A stretch of DNA of 64,000 nt from Chlamydomonas sphaeroides (lineage: Eukaryota > Chlorophyta > Chlorophyceae > Chlamydomonadales > Chlamydomonadaceae), in the NCBI GenBank assembly GCA_001662425.1, contig BDDC01000086.1, positions 1-64,000 on the forward strand. The letters run 5' to 3'. A program made the translations under genes and the position numbers. A model generated the notes under the pieces. That model saw only the letters and a list, made by a program, of their open reading frames with translations. It did not search any database and was not told where the DNA came from. Positions 63,601 to 64,000 of the stretch are shown piece by piece; the first letter of the stretch is position 1; the number at the start of each line of letters is the position of its first letter.

Positions 63601-64000
63601 CGATGCAAGGGGTAACGGCATTTGCATCAGGGGTTGTGGTTGTCAAGGCTCAGGCAAAATTCTGGCAGCTTCCGAGCCTCCCACCGTCATAGCACTTGAC
63701 GCCAACGGCCGAGGTGATCGGACAGGTGGTGGAGTTTGCAGTTGCATTCTCTGAACCGGTCCAGGCGTCCCTGCATGCAACGCAAAGCACACGTGCGCAC
63801 ACAGCAGTCGGAGGCCGGGTTGGCTGTACACGCACACGCCCTCATGGCCACGCGACGCGGTGTGAGACCGCTGGCAGCAGCTGCGCACCATTTGCATTGG
63901 TTGATGTTGGACTCGTTGCCAACGCATCCGAGCTTGTACATTCCGATCTACGTGTGGGAGGGGGCGCACGGCGCCACTAGCACCACTAGCACCACGGCAC
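2958..64000 (-). CDS. Giant multi-exon cell-surface mosaic protein (SRCR / FG-GAP / GH18-like / C-type lectin / PAN / CPxG modules, C-terminal TM); 5' partial
   Basis: One gene appears to fill the window. Domain pieces follow one another on the minus strand in consistent order, and wherever I checked a junction the splice phases matched, for example between the propeller and the GH18 fold (57887 to 57609) and inside the lectin domain crossing 25.05 kb. Introns are short (about 70-300 bp) with GTGAG or GTGCG donors. The N-terminus and signal peptide lie beyond 64000. The product would be several thousand residues: extracellular modules, one membrane helix and a short cytoplasmic tail. SRCR plus C-type lectin proteins are an established family in Chlamydomonas; the rest of this architecture I do not recognise. 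Automated annotation may split it into several models. Ligand and role are unknown; recognition or adhesion at the cell surface or cilium is inference. Confidence 0.75.
3875..8200 (-). CDS. Ig-like membrane-proximal modules
   Basis: Exons with readable splice sites are 6190-6257, 5944-5994, 5680-5772, 5401-5532, 5165-5228, 4922-5032, 4655-4768, 4237-4511 and 3875-4069. They read TVVNFVRLEDGW-type strands: LRLPDGEYVIRWVVICTTDL, then GPPVTVRIDTRPPIPVYNS, then EPIAIGFTEPLDCRVPFVFN then WTASVL, then CEDRALIFNWHPL and RPVTLLLRNLSDPSGN. The G-E-Y-x-I-R-W ... V-R-I-D-T-R-P-P succession is characteristic of bacterial-type Ig-like folds (GxYxVxxxAxD...VxVDTxPP). The exon 3875-4069 is a helix-rich stretch (LEAARAFREYGDELLAQR ... 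EELAGASLQTVEAI) leading to the last exon. Several N-glycosylation sequons (NWT, NGS, NLS, NAT) support an extracellular location. Confidence 0.68.
8200..15820 (-). CDS. Hydrophilic, partly helical region of the same gene, function unassigned
   Basis: Minus-strand frames without stops and with donor/acceptor edges include VLTKASQLLGKIKPKLKGTG (15.6 kb), QNKKVVSDAEFVDGLVAQGK (14.75), AEVTKITGPIADAAKSASKN (13.95), AKFSDKMKSDSILDGLGKLV (13.1), VAKNIAAQTRVEESAPSAVN (12.6), MAKLIRSYDVDGATLKANGV (11.9), PLPGSVGPEGDMILAPTFAI (10.5), KTVIPELDKQIAAEIRKPRV (9.95), KGWNDILKIHKDLTKLASEQ (9.65), DINGLVQGTVEGIWQNGLED (9.38) and NTYGFELEFGSIMNQETDRD (8.0). The composition (K, D, E, N) differs sharply from the Pro/Gly/Ala-rich intron frames, so it is coding. 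The order of exons is less certain here, and I recognise no domain. Confidence 0.55.
13487..13605 (-). repeat. Short coding repeat RSRSNAxxEYS
   Basis: Within the minus-strand frame the phrases RSRSNAINEYSS, RARSNAMSEYSR and ERSRSNAM occur in succession. On DNA this is a repeated GGAGCGGG...TGTACTC unit of irregular length (about 48-63 bp). It lies in the unassigned hydrophilic region; whether all three copies are in one exon is not certain. Confidence 0.5.
15900..17000 (-). CDS. LILRDPPG motif segment
   Basis: The exon 16433-16475 encodes IPIPIPLLILRDPPG. It joins in phase to exon 16159-16286, GDGSFATLENGISTAVKLSM, with VHHEDLTCGGIG. Upstream exons are QLTITALDQAWPSKNFYLV (16.98-16.93 kb) and AIVEGTLSRAGTGYIEVG (16.6-16.57). 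The phrase (I/P)xxLRDPPGxxSFA is striking and unlike random sequence, and resembles a motif in long extracellular proteins of other protists. I cannot name a family from sequence alone. Downstream, small exons read NLINIVPFSK and then basic helices. Confidence 0.55.
17100..22672 (-). CDS. Beta-rich membrane-proximal region, Ig/prealbumin-like modules, not firmly assigned
   Basis: About 20 short exons form an uninterrupted minus-strand series. They include KPMEVHKGRALRPGTPFEYR (22.4 kb), DFDAIAM (22.04), VSISRALVDPVTKRPGDEIA (21.75), YRYCVRVSSDATALYF (21.44), SPFVVSTTTDDSGRYSLAVQ (20.93), AFNIRER (20.64), FVKIEVRYFNHTTQVNMPP (19.87), PLGRVHLEFTAMEC (19.31), YVNCGQFSLSR (18.14) and YTLVPG (17.29). 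TTDDSGRYSL is typical of carboxypeptidase-regulatory or SdrD-B-like folds (TDxxGxYxF); the remainder looks like alternating strands with N-glycosylation sites. I do not recognise the whole; no catalytic motif is visible. Confidence 0.6.
22785..23235 (-). CDS. Cysteine module CGDG...EECD (DUF4215-like)
   Basis: Exon 23128-23235 reads ARTCGDGIPAWGKEECDLG then INNGASD. The next (about 22.94-22.79 kb) starts ICTGLTSAQPECRVNSRF and continues VGIGNDGKLLEHFGVDYVIF. The pattern CGDGxxxxGEECDxGxxNG...C...C resembles the DUF4215 disulphide repeat found in secreted proteins of protists and bacteria (CGDGxxxxxEECDDGNxxDGDGC). It marks the change from lectin array to the beta-rich membrane-proximal half. 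Confidence 0.6.
23715..24560 (-). CDS. C-type lectin-like domain 16 followed by an FG-GAP-like motif
   Basis: Reads GIRTYTLITAPDLRGTWTQV (24.50 kb), AQLVCRHLPGVEGTLATLYS (24.28-24.2), VRIWVGFADFLSPG (24.16-24.12), GTPYWQTGMLDGSQQSSAW then SDSCGYLDSATASIRRAPCS then RYAYLC (23.96-23.81). This is a full CTLD ending. The same exon continues MAVAEVSGDGLPDVIVSTQC, an FG-GAP-like D/G-rich repeat, followed by YDGDGKGTLVGLQQAPPP (23.57-23.5). This is the last lectin domain before the membrane-proximal part. Confidence 0.82.
24750..25892 (-). CDS. C-type lectin-like domain 15
   Basis: Exons: LVNGRKYAYYRQALSFARAM (from 25885, after CCGCAG); CNTLPDGELVILR (25.68-25.64); NDQDWSDFRSFIQ ... EIWMGLSTG ... 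SYFNGSYWLPSQADY (25.53-25.17, donor GTGCGT in GATG|GTGCGT). A 40-nt exon FSSANPATTTAAG (24.95-24.91) follows, then SSAECRVARQFACSYIPLP (24.8). The fold is complete only if the exons on both sides of 25.05 kb are spliced together. This is strong evidence that the gene does not end at the in-frame stop at 25059. Confidence 0.77.
26137..27250 (-). CDS. C-type lectin-like domain 14
   Basis: Reads HYTMYGTSMSWKSAQ (27.15 kb), AFCNARFGYLVTFTSANEYN then DVMRMI (27.02-26.94), IDIWTGYNTLREGTSTG (26.72-26.66), DNSQLYFT (26.54), then MEDGKCMILKVD and GLDWEDCDRATVRPLCRSDE (26.33-26.16). The landmarks Y..SWKSAQAFCNARFGYLVTF, IWTGYN, KCMIL and WEDC...RPLC are complete. Immediately after the fold come SGGGCYCST and the next domain. 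Confidence 0.86.
27255..28767 (-). CDS. C-type lectin-like domain 13 with proline-rich lead-in
   Basis: The long exon 28.77-28.39 kb starts SMWSGPIDQVRVVRPSP and has a PPPPPPPSPPP spacer. It then reads NFEYMYFSSGRSWSGAKGAC then ESFGGRLLEFTSP, RYWFGLRRDPDRLDRFRYTT. Following exons read GDGEPNNSGNSEHCGE (28.30-28.25), WLGLKAEWFFFDRDDWYLG (27.77-27.71), YLYSQWNKLGAQ (27.6) and DLNCGDTRPYVCQVRRP (27.30-27.25). GEPNNSGNSEHC is the classic EPN (mannose-type) long loop of animal C-type lectins. A second WLGL strand suggests an inserted segment or a fused second, partial fold. Confidence 0.82.
28880..29565 (-). CDS. C-type lectin-like domain 12
   Basis: Reads HRTITLYTAHLLNWHDAARM then CRSQV (29.56-29.49 kb), SQDLVWFLNTEEQAWMADWL then DGIWTALTEDAAEGRYAW (29.37-29.23), and after one intron LSTWRVPTNFDLG, NGLCGSLTTTG, ALDCDTPRAFACKTG (29.05-28.88). 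This gives Y..HLLNWHDAARMC, LVWFLNTEEQ, IWTALTE, W and LCG...LDCDTPRAFAC: a full CTLD in which the WxG(L) strand is IWTAL. Confidence 0.84.
30025..30952 (-). CDS. C-type lectin-like domain 11
   Basis: Reads DSKYRLYTKPATWEQAQ (30.9 kb), RLCTFYGGHLATLEDQDDVN then SGASLWVGLFMAQWP (30.64-30.48), WVDGLPLNYPIG (30.3), and SPYCGVLRYNVTRTGTQ then WAGGCDRMYPFVCETSE (30.16-30.03). All CTLD landmarks are in order: YRLY..PATWEQAQ, C..YGGHLATLE, LWVGL, WVDG.PL.Y, YCGVL and W..GCDR.YPFVCE. Bounded by ordinary GTGAG/GTGCG donors. Confidence 0.87.
31060..31978 (-). CDS. CPxG-like module and linker (contains a 10-bp assembly gap)
   Basis: Short exons read CATADLQPFICAK (near 31.95 kb), then PDEDLYCPPQTVVAGMTGM with SIRWAPICRAPGW (31.79-31.64). 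The pattern YCPxxxVVAGMxG...NSIxWxxxC again matches the CPxG/VMO-I type. CRAGWSVPREEATAFNITLV then DMCAFACGV (31.52-31.37) and YKNGQCRCARMLSDKEL (31.26) follow, with several cysteines. The 10-bp N gap lies just before the first base of the YCPP exon, so its acceptor could not be read. It links lectin domains 10 and 11. Confidence 0.5.
31792..31801. other. Assembly gap (10 N)
   Basis: Ten N lie next to the start of the YCPPQTVVAGMTG exon, so that exon's acceptor and first codons are uncertain. The round size suggests a placeholder of unknown true length. Confidence 0.99.
32095..32585 (-). CDS. C-type lectin-like domain 10
   Basis: Reads GSTLASINTEEEAERIVAMV, TRIWLGGRFDIVSTTWSWAD then GTDW, NSCIMWKIQGG, and after one intron LSQDMWSMEDCSTQFAYPMC. 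The features LASINTEEEAERI, IWLGGR, W.WADGTDW, SCIMW and W.MEDC...YPMC form a complete CTLD. The preceding small exon CQQKVGPA (near 32.81 kb) supplies the helix-1 cysteine. The start of the fold may lie in a short exon I did not resolve between 32.6 and 32.9 kb. Confidence 0.82.
32935..33695 (-). CDS. C-type lectin-like domain 9
   Basis: The exon 33.69-33.29 kb reads NSEYLLFDSVMPWRAAQSFC then RSHNAELAQI, then LTAWFGASASG. The next (33.13-32.94) reads WKYTTGETLAYRAWGG, ACGTVFF, and KSAQCSQNLRVLCSRS. The series Y..F...M.WRAAQSFCRSHNAELAQI, AWFG, W.Y..G..L.YRAW, CG, W..AQC...VLC is complete. About 100 residues precede the fold in the same exon (TEFLDVRNTGITQRQGVQ), which I do not recognise. Confidence 0.85.
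33845..35420 (-). CDS. CPxG/VMO-I-like module with a 38-codon internal duplication
   Basis: The exon at about 34.11-33.84 kb reads CPTGMYVCGFNVRYQPYD then NTFINAATIRCC. This is the closest copy in the window to the VMO-I consensus CPxGxxxxGFxL...DDTAxNxIxLxC. Upstream, the exon 34.47-34.25 kb contains a direct tandem duplication, QMGTIGMVDG...TWMPETRYG and QMGSLGMAAG...TWMPETRC, with a DNA period of 114 bp. Before it lie SYDASVIGEFATQLSDGRQ (35.29) and GPDYAVGMQLKAKPWSDVTA (34.97). It separates lectin domains 8 and 9. Confidence 0.6.
34251..34470 (-). repeat. 114-bp coding tandem duplication (two copies)
   Basis: The segment TCTCGGGCATCCAGGTGC recurs at 34266 and 34380, giving a 114-bp (38-codon) period. 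The two translated copies share QMG(T/S)(I/L)GM...G(S/T)...TWMPETR. The period is a multiple of three, so the frame is kept; the copies have diverged at several codons. Confidence 0.75.
35530..36868 (-). CDS. C-type lectin-like domain 8
   Basis: Exons read TLDGNAHFMLFMRLMDWPS (near 36.8 kb), AERFCQAQGGNLAYFDSIRQ (36.55-36.48), MVAQYLLTSNAKTLNIGAWF then GLNDRFVEGEWRYSALP (36.34-36.21), VAKWSNTSNDGGAEPVGG (36.05-35.98), then NFGAFTAMTQCGPNQFV and VFVMRCFSMDWANDAFG (35.73-35.53). This gives the helix-1, GAWFGLND, W.YS and W/N-rich loop of a CTLD. The ending is longer than usual and its cysteines (TQCG, RCFS) are less regular. Confidence 0.72.
36870..37860 (-). CDS. C-type lectin-like domain 7
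   Basis: Reads LYDALYDAERAQDVCELHGG then TLVEPTTDDIAMAAFRVATE (37.86-37.6 kb), VDFHIGLSDAG (37.52), GSYSWYTGATLQNFKW (37.33-37.28), AAGQPDNGNITVG then EEDCVQTVT (37.18-37.10), and WSDVPCRIYSSRPLCQRPI (36.93-36.87). All CTLD landmarks are present, including a GQPDNG segment at the long loop. QPD is the galactose-type motif in animal C-type lectins, and W-S-D stands where WND is expected. This copy is a good candidate for sugar binding. Confidence 0.87.
38304..39266 (-). CDS. Partial lectin-like segments surrounding a PAN/Apple-like module
   Basis: The exon 39166-39266, joined in phase to the previous domain, reads DWEYSDGTALLYSQSPG, a mid-CTLD strand. Exon 38904-39024 with the following exons reads GDIVTFRNFDEERCSAMCNA then IPDC, YWTWRTQAGGSNTLANDCTL and KRDQGD. 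This is a convincing PAN/Apple core (ERCSAMCNAIPDCxYWTW...NDCTLKRD). Near 38.44-38.31 kb a CTLD-style ending follows: DCAAYTVVSSEWYTAEISC then DKLLPVVCRR. Either a lectin fold was split by insertion of a PAN module or two partial modules flank it. Confidence 0.62.
39383..40425 (-). CDS. C-type lectin-like domain 6
   Basis: The first exon (start 40425 after CCGCAG) reads FNGKQYLAFGDVQSWDNAAA then SCRGIGGRLASFGTRLEYD, then GMVWTGLRRR. The second (about 40.06-39.96 kb) reads WVDGPPFSFATW then ENCVSLV. A 30-nt exon (MGATAAATVM, near 39.79) joins in phase to NLEPYICVIDF (39383-39417), giving the usual final (Y)IC. The penultimate cysteine is not obvious. The 30-nt micro-exon is one of the smallest in the gene. 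Confidence 0.78.
40622..41493 (-). CDS. C-type lectin-like domain 5
   Basis: Reads FGSREYLYVMQEPGTWEEAQ then GFCRANGGDLVTFIA (41.46-41.34 kb), VLADLHRPAAFRTLA then LTLTAWIGLYKPG (41.05-40.96), then DGKITYEWSDGTTTGY then GAAAGTLC, and GGYTNCSSTMFSGPCAASMG then FMCSRAT (40.84-40.62). The order YxYV...WEEAQGFCRANGGDLVTF, WIGLYK, Y.WSDGT, C, C...FMC is a full CTLD. The last exon contains two extra cysteines (VCNV, NCSS) suggesting an additional disulphide. Confidence 0.8.
41640..42302 (-). CDS. C-type lectin-like domain 4 (partial or divergent)
   Basis: The opening exon (about 42.30-42.19 kb) reads MYDVDLTWDQASTFCQRRGA then QLASFREQAEL, a clear CTLD helix-1/strand-2 segment. The exon near 41.9 kb reads YYSTGVSMSQELWTGLRW, the W(I/T)GL strand. 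I could not place a convincing W.D..C...C ending before domain 5 begins at 41.49 kb; NRLPSEALG near 41.69 kb may be part of it. Either the C-terminal half is divergent or short exons were missed. Confidence 0.6.
42491..43791 (-). CDS. C-type lectin-like domain 3
   Basis: Exons join to read ANLYDILLDWTTAHAFCQAQ, then GGTLLTFV, then AITAVSDEAVGVWIGAR, then GDGLYDLTYVDGTDLNFY then WAPNEPNDGGG, then DCVELVVVLAE, and finally SYWVDRPCSGLVRRPLCEI. It holds all CTLD landmarks, including WIGAR, an NEPND segment where calcium-sugar-binding CTLDs have EPN/QPD, DCVE, and WxDxPC...LC. This is one of the more canonical copies and a fair candidate for sugar binding. It is directly preceded by the last CPxG module. 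Confidence 0.85.
43970..50650 (-). CDS. Array of CPxG modules (VMO-I/jacalin-like) with hydroxyproline-rich spacers
   Basis: About ten times the translation shows a strand opening CPxGxxVxxIxG followed after 20-40 residues by a strand ending in C. Examples are YQCPRGMTAYGITGKAG (49.7 kb), RCPRGFMISQLF (47.7), TCPRGITEIKG (47.2), GCPAGQALIEVMW (46.7), NCPQGTWVTQIYGR ... IRELGVVCSG (46.2-46.1), ECPAGISTVLGRGV ... SADVLCYD (45.9-45.8), ECPVGSKVVSMAGV (44.7) and SCPLGVAGISTKL (44.05). This resembles VMO-I and other beta-prism repeats (CPxGxxxxGFxL...DDTAxNxIxLxC); the assignment is by motif only. No catalytic residues are visible. The array separates the N-terminal recognition modules from the main lectin array and probably acts as a stalk or glycan-binding segment. 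Confidence 0.55.
46382..46432. repeat. 9-bp tandem repeat (GGCACTGGY)n
   Basis: Five to six copies of GGCACTGGT/C in tandem between two CPxG exons; intronic. Expected to be length-polymorphic. Confidence 0.8.
47866..47925. repeat. 12-bp GC-rich tandem repeat (GGCGGAGGCCGA)n
   Basis: About four imperfect copies of GGCGGAGGCCGA/AGGGCGGAGGCC in an intron of the CPxG array. No coding meaning is visible. Confidence 0.7.
48306..48826 (-). CDS. Hydroxyproline-type proline-rich exon
   Basis: A long exon (acceptor CCACAG before 48826, donor GTGAG after 48306) starts RRLASVFDEAVEGSTAAALQ. It then becomes about 120 residues of PPP, SPPP, PKPP and PRPP repeats before ending PPPPLQTSS. Such SP(n) blocks are the hydroxylated, arabinosylated rods of volvocalean cell-wall proteins, pherophorins and agglutinins. 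They would form an extended polyproline-II rod between CPxG modules. The plus strand here translates to glycine-rich frames, which are antisense shadows. Confidence 0.8.
48978..49155 (-). CDS. Second hydroxyproline-type exon
   Basis: The exon begins after CCGCAG at 49155 with ASNALASVRLLCATLPFFVS. It runs into about 38 residues of SPPSPPSPSPPPPP and KPPSPPKPPSPPK, ending at the donor GTAAGC next to 48978. With the next exon it makes a nearly continuous proline rod interrupted by about 40 ordinary residues. Lysine in the PPK repeats may favour cross-linking, as in other algal wall proteins (inference). Confidence 0.7.
49301..49420. repeat. 10-bp minisatellite (AGCCCAGTCC)n in an intron
   Basis: Twelve adjoining 10-bp units occupy this interval: nine units are AGCCCAGTCC or one-base variants in the first 100 bp, degrading to GGCCCGGCCC at the right. 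No domain frame passes through it, and it lies between exons of the CPxG array. Confidence 0.9.
50912..51465 (-). CDS. PAN/Apple-like module
   Basis: The exon ending near 51304 reads YFCLQRPNGLAFITHGERLP then ISVVDERECGVACMIEPR. The next exon (50912-51107) continues CVFYTYLPL, then NQCFLMGRP, and ends TDRVCFRA. The spacing C...ECGVAC...PRCVFYTY...QCFLMG matches the PAN/Apple consensus (xxxECxxxCxxxPxCxxFxY...CxLx) with outer cysteines at both ends. PAN modules bind proteins or carbohydrates and are extracellular. It joins CTLD 2 to the CPxG block. Confidence 0.62.
51430..53359 (-). CDS. C-type lectin-like domain 2, interrupted by an assembly gap and a proline-rich insertion
   Basis: The leading exon (53267-53359) reads VKQVPFFMSTLLVFPPEV. 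After the 370-bp gap come DEPALMRRQGEAQKLC and YMGDLPSLTEWVG (about 52.83-52.75 kb), HFWLGLRTFGDGK (52.40), LFWTDGT and NAWEPGEFGDAACAILVG (52.26-52.15), then DEQLYSVWNGS (51.97). A run of SPPPSPPPDMPPPSPGP and a second SPPPPPF block (51.87-51.66) precede VSCRERMPTVCQRA (near 51.48), which looks like the final cysteine pair of the lectin fold. If so, a hydroxyproline-type spacer sits between strands of one CTLD. Alternatively, the domain closes before the spacer and the cysteines belong to the next module. Exons inside the gap are missing. Confidence 0.68.
52835..52858. repeat. 24-bp poly-G run bordering the assembly gap
   Basis: Twenty-four consecutive G (poly-C on the coding strand) abut the 370-bp N gap. 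On the minus strand the run is followed by CAG|ACGAGCC, so it appears to be the polypyrimidine tract of the intron before the DEPALMRRQG exon. Confidence 0.85.
52862..53231. other. Assembly gap (370 N)
   Basis: All bases are N. It removes the middle of the second lectin domain, between the VPFFMSTLLVFPPEV exon and the DEPALMRRQG exon. Predicted proteins running through it are artefacts. Confidence 0.99.
53531..54612 (-). CDS. C-type lectin-like domain 1
   Basis: Exons at 54.61-54.53, 54.37, 54.22-54.08, 53.89-53.82 and 53.66-53.53 kb join. They read ATLGDQEYMLWQVRKTFSEA, then ARVHCN, then GDLVSVATMAEANTVYSLL, then DVHVWLGGSDA, then GRWVWVSTGEELTYTSW, then GDEDCMSS, and finally SKWHDLQCSIKLPFICQR. 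This contains the full CTLD series: alpha-1 YxxxxxTFxxAxxxC, A-E-N helix, WLGG, W.W..G, GDEDC and W.D..C...FIC. No EPN/QPD-WND calcium-sugar pair is obvious, so sugar binding cannot be assumed. It lies immediately C-terminal to the GH18-like fold. Confidence 0.88.
54750..57609 (-). CDS. GH18 chitinase-like domain, catalytically degenerate
   Basis: About ten exons give a complete GH18 barrel in order. These are RVIAYFS (strand 1, exon 57537-57609), ATHVIFTYVKPD (exon 57241-57482), ISVLVSIGGEGNDADFARI (near 57.0 kb), FLKRYDLDGVEYSWPSLTP (near 56.8), KLLAVSV (56.5), RLDTLVDMINVQ (56.3), NVNLIASSYGR (55.7), the FDDRYSMANKV exon (55.16) and YHCLGGLGLWDLDGD (54.87). The last two are the hallmark DDxxSxxxKxx...GLGGxxxWxxDxD ending. 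The catalytic signature DGxDxDxE reads DGVEYSWP: the second and third aspartates are E and S, and the proton-donor glutamate is P. It should therefore not hydrolyse chitin, but may bind chitin-like glycans as chitinase-like lectins do. It is followed directly by a C-type lectin domain. Confidence 0.82.
57887..61286 (-). CDS. FG-GAP/VCBS-like beta-propeller region
   Basis: At least five blade motifs of the calcium-binding FG-GAP/VCBS type (D.NGDG..D) recur in successive exons: LLIGEFDDAAAAATDGRAQV (near 60.95 kb), DVTGDTRDDLVLLTEE (near 60.4), MFIDVTGDGG and ADLVFFDRD (60.15 and 59.9), ASDMNGDGLVDVSLV (near 59.35), and SDVNLDGRDDLMLFTEV (near 58.3). Such repeats form seven-bladed propellers in integrin alpha chains and in many secreted algal proteins, and usually bind protein or carbohydrate. 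The exon ending at 57887 is followed by a tiny exon (about 57709-57730) encoding PKPPSSH, a proline/serine linker into the GH18 fold. Confidence 0.7.
61450..62553 (-). CDS. SRCR domain 3
   Basis: Four exons (62409-62553, 62086-62163, 61624-61753, 61450-61515) join in phase. They read PRLVGGNHPSEGRLEVYMDG, then KWGTVCSSNFDISAVLTVCR, then QLNWW. A middle stretch ends RQCPIDAESIEEC, and the last exon ends NNGTTPVTCLPSQD. Every landmark of the SRCR fold is visible: RLVGG, GRLEVYxxGKWGTVC, VCRQLxW, xCxxxxxxxEC and VTC. The middle segment AFANSSAAAVAGPRPDG replaces the usual GxGxIW turn. It is followed by CYSQPPITSLVETRAVCSDP (from 61286), which leads into the propeller. Confidence 0.85.
62223..62292. 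repeat. 50-bp period direct repeat in an SRCR intron
   Basis: CCACATGGCCGCACAGCAGC occurs exactly at 62223-62242 and again at 62273-62292, with a related CTACGTGGCCGAGCC between. It sits in the intron between exons 62086-62163 and 62409-62553. Confidence 0.75.
62715..63318 (-). CDS. SRCR domain 2, cysteine-poor
   Basis: The first exon (63237-63318) carries VRLM...NQGRVEFWLDKG, matching the SRCR opening VRLxxG...GRVEVxxxGxWG. The next (about 62897-62974) joins in phase to give GWALVGDRGFSLDSARVICR followed by QLGLPWKG, equal to the WGTVCDDGFxxxxAxVVCRQLG core. The third (about 62715-62788) reads VRIIAGGLQPYGKTTTAIK. Several of the usual SRCR cysteines are absent, including the WGxVC cysteine (ALV here), so the disulphide pattern must differ from the canonical type. 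The CAC/ACC microsatellite lies in the intron before this module. Confidence 0.75.
63497..63558. repeat. CAC/ACC trinucleotide microsatellite
   Basis: A run of CCACCACC with small interruptions lies in the intron separating two SRCR exons (63318 and 63686). On the minus strand it is GTG-rich. Confidence 0.85.
63686..63947 (-). CDS. SRCR domain, C-terminal half (two exons), first module visible in the window
   Basis: Two exons, 63889-63947 and 63686-63770, join in frame. They read LGCVGNESNINQC followed by a TCPITSAVGVKCYDG ending. This is the standard second half of a scavenger receptor cysteine-rich domain (LxCxGxExxLxxC ... GVxC). Its first half must lie to the right of the window. SRCR domains are disulphide-bonded extracellular modules that bind proteins or polyanions. 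The donor after 63686 (GTGGG) leads in phase into the next SRCR module at 63318, which supports one reading frame across the boundary. Confidence 0.8.

Overview
The window looks like nuclear DNA of a volvocalean green alga (Chlamydomonas/Volvox type). It is very GC-rich, with many short introns using GTGAG/GTGCG donors and CAG acceptors. It has hydroxyproline-type SPPPP blocks, and it combines SRCR with C-type-lectin modules, a pairing known from Chlamydomonas. It is not bacterial: no open frame covers a whole recognisable domain, and every domain is reached only by splicing. Two N gaps (10 bp and 370 bp) mark it as draft assembly.

Everything I can support as coding lies on the minus strand and reads as one continuous giant gene. 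It enters at the right edge (N-terminus outside the window) and ends at a stop codon at 2958. I could pick out roughly one hundred exons. In N-to-C order (right to left) they encode: a partial and two further SRCR modules (63.95-61.45 kb); an FG-GAP/VCBS-like propeller (61.3-57.9 kb); a complete GH18 chitinase-like fold with a destroyed catalytic motif (57.6-54.75 kb); two C-type lectin-like domains (CTLDs), the second broken by the gap and a proline-rich insertion (54.6-51.4 kb); a PAN/Apple-like module (51.5-50.9 kb); a long series of CPxG modules resembling vitelline-membrane VMO-I/jacalin folds, with large hydroxyproline-type spacers (50.9-43.8 kb); about a dozen more CTLDs with one PAN module and two short CPxG-like interludes (43.8-23.7 kb); a CGDG...EECD cysteine module (23.2-22.8 kb); a long beta-rich stretch with a LILRDPPG motif (22.7-15.9 kb); an unassigned hydrophilic region (15.8-8.2 kb); Ig-like modules (8.2-3.9 kb); and a last exon with one transmembrane helix and a short basic tail.

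The protein is therefore best read as a very large single-pass cell-surface protein built from carbohydrate- and protein-binding modules. This is inferred from its domains; no ligand can be read from the sequence. The leftmost 2.9 kb holds the 3' flank with two clear hairpins and no recognisable gene. I see no plus-strand genes, tRNA, rRNA or CRISPR. Exon limits given to the base were read from splice sites by eye. Those described as approximate were taken from reading-frame homology.
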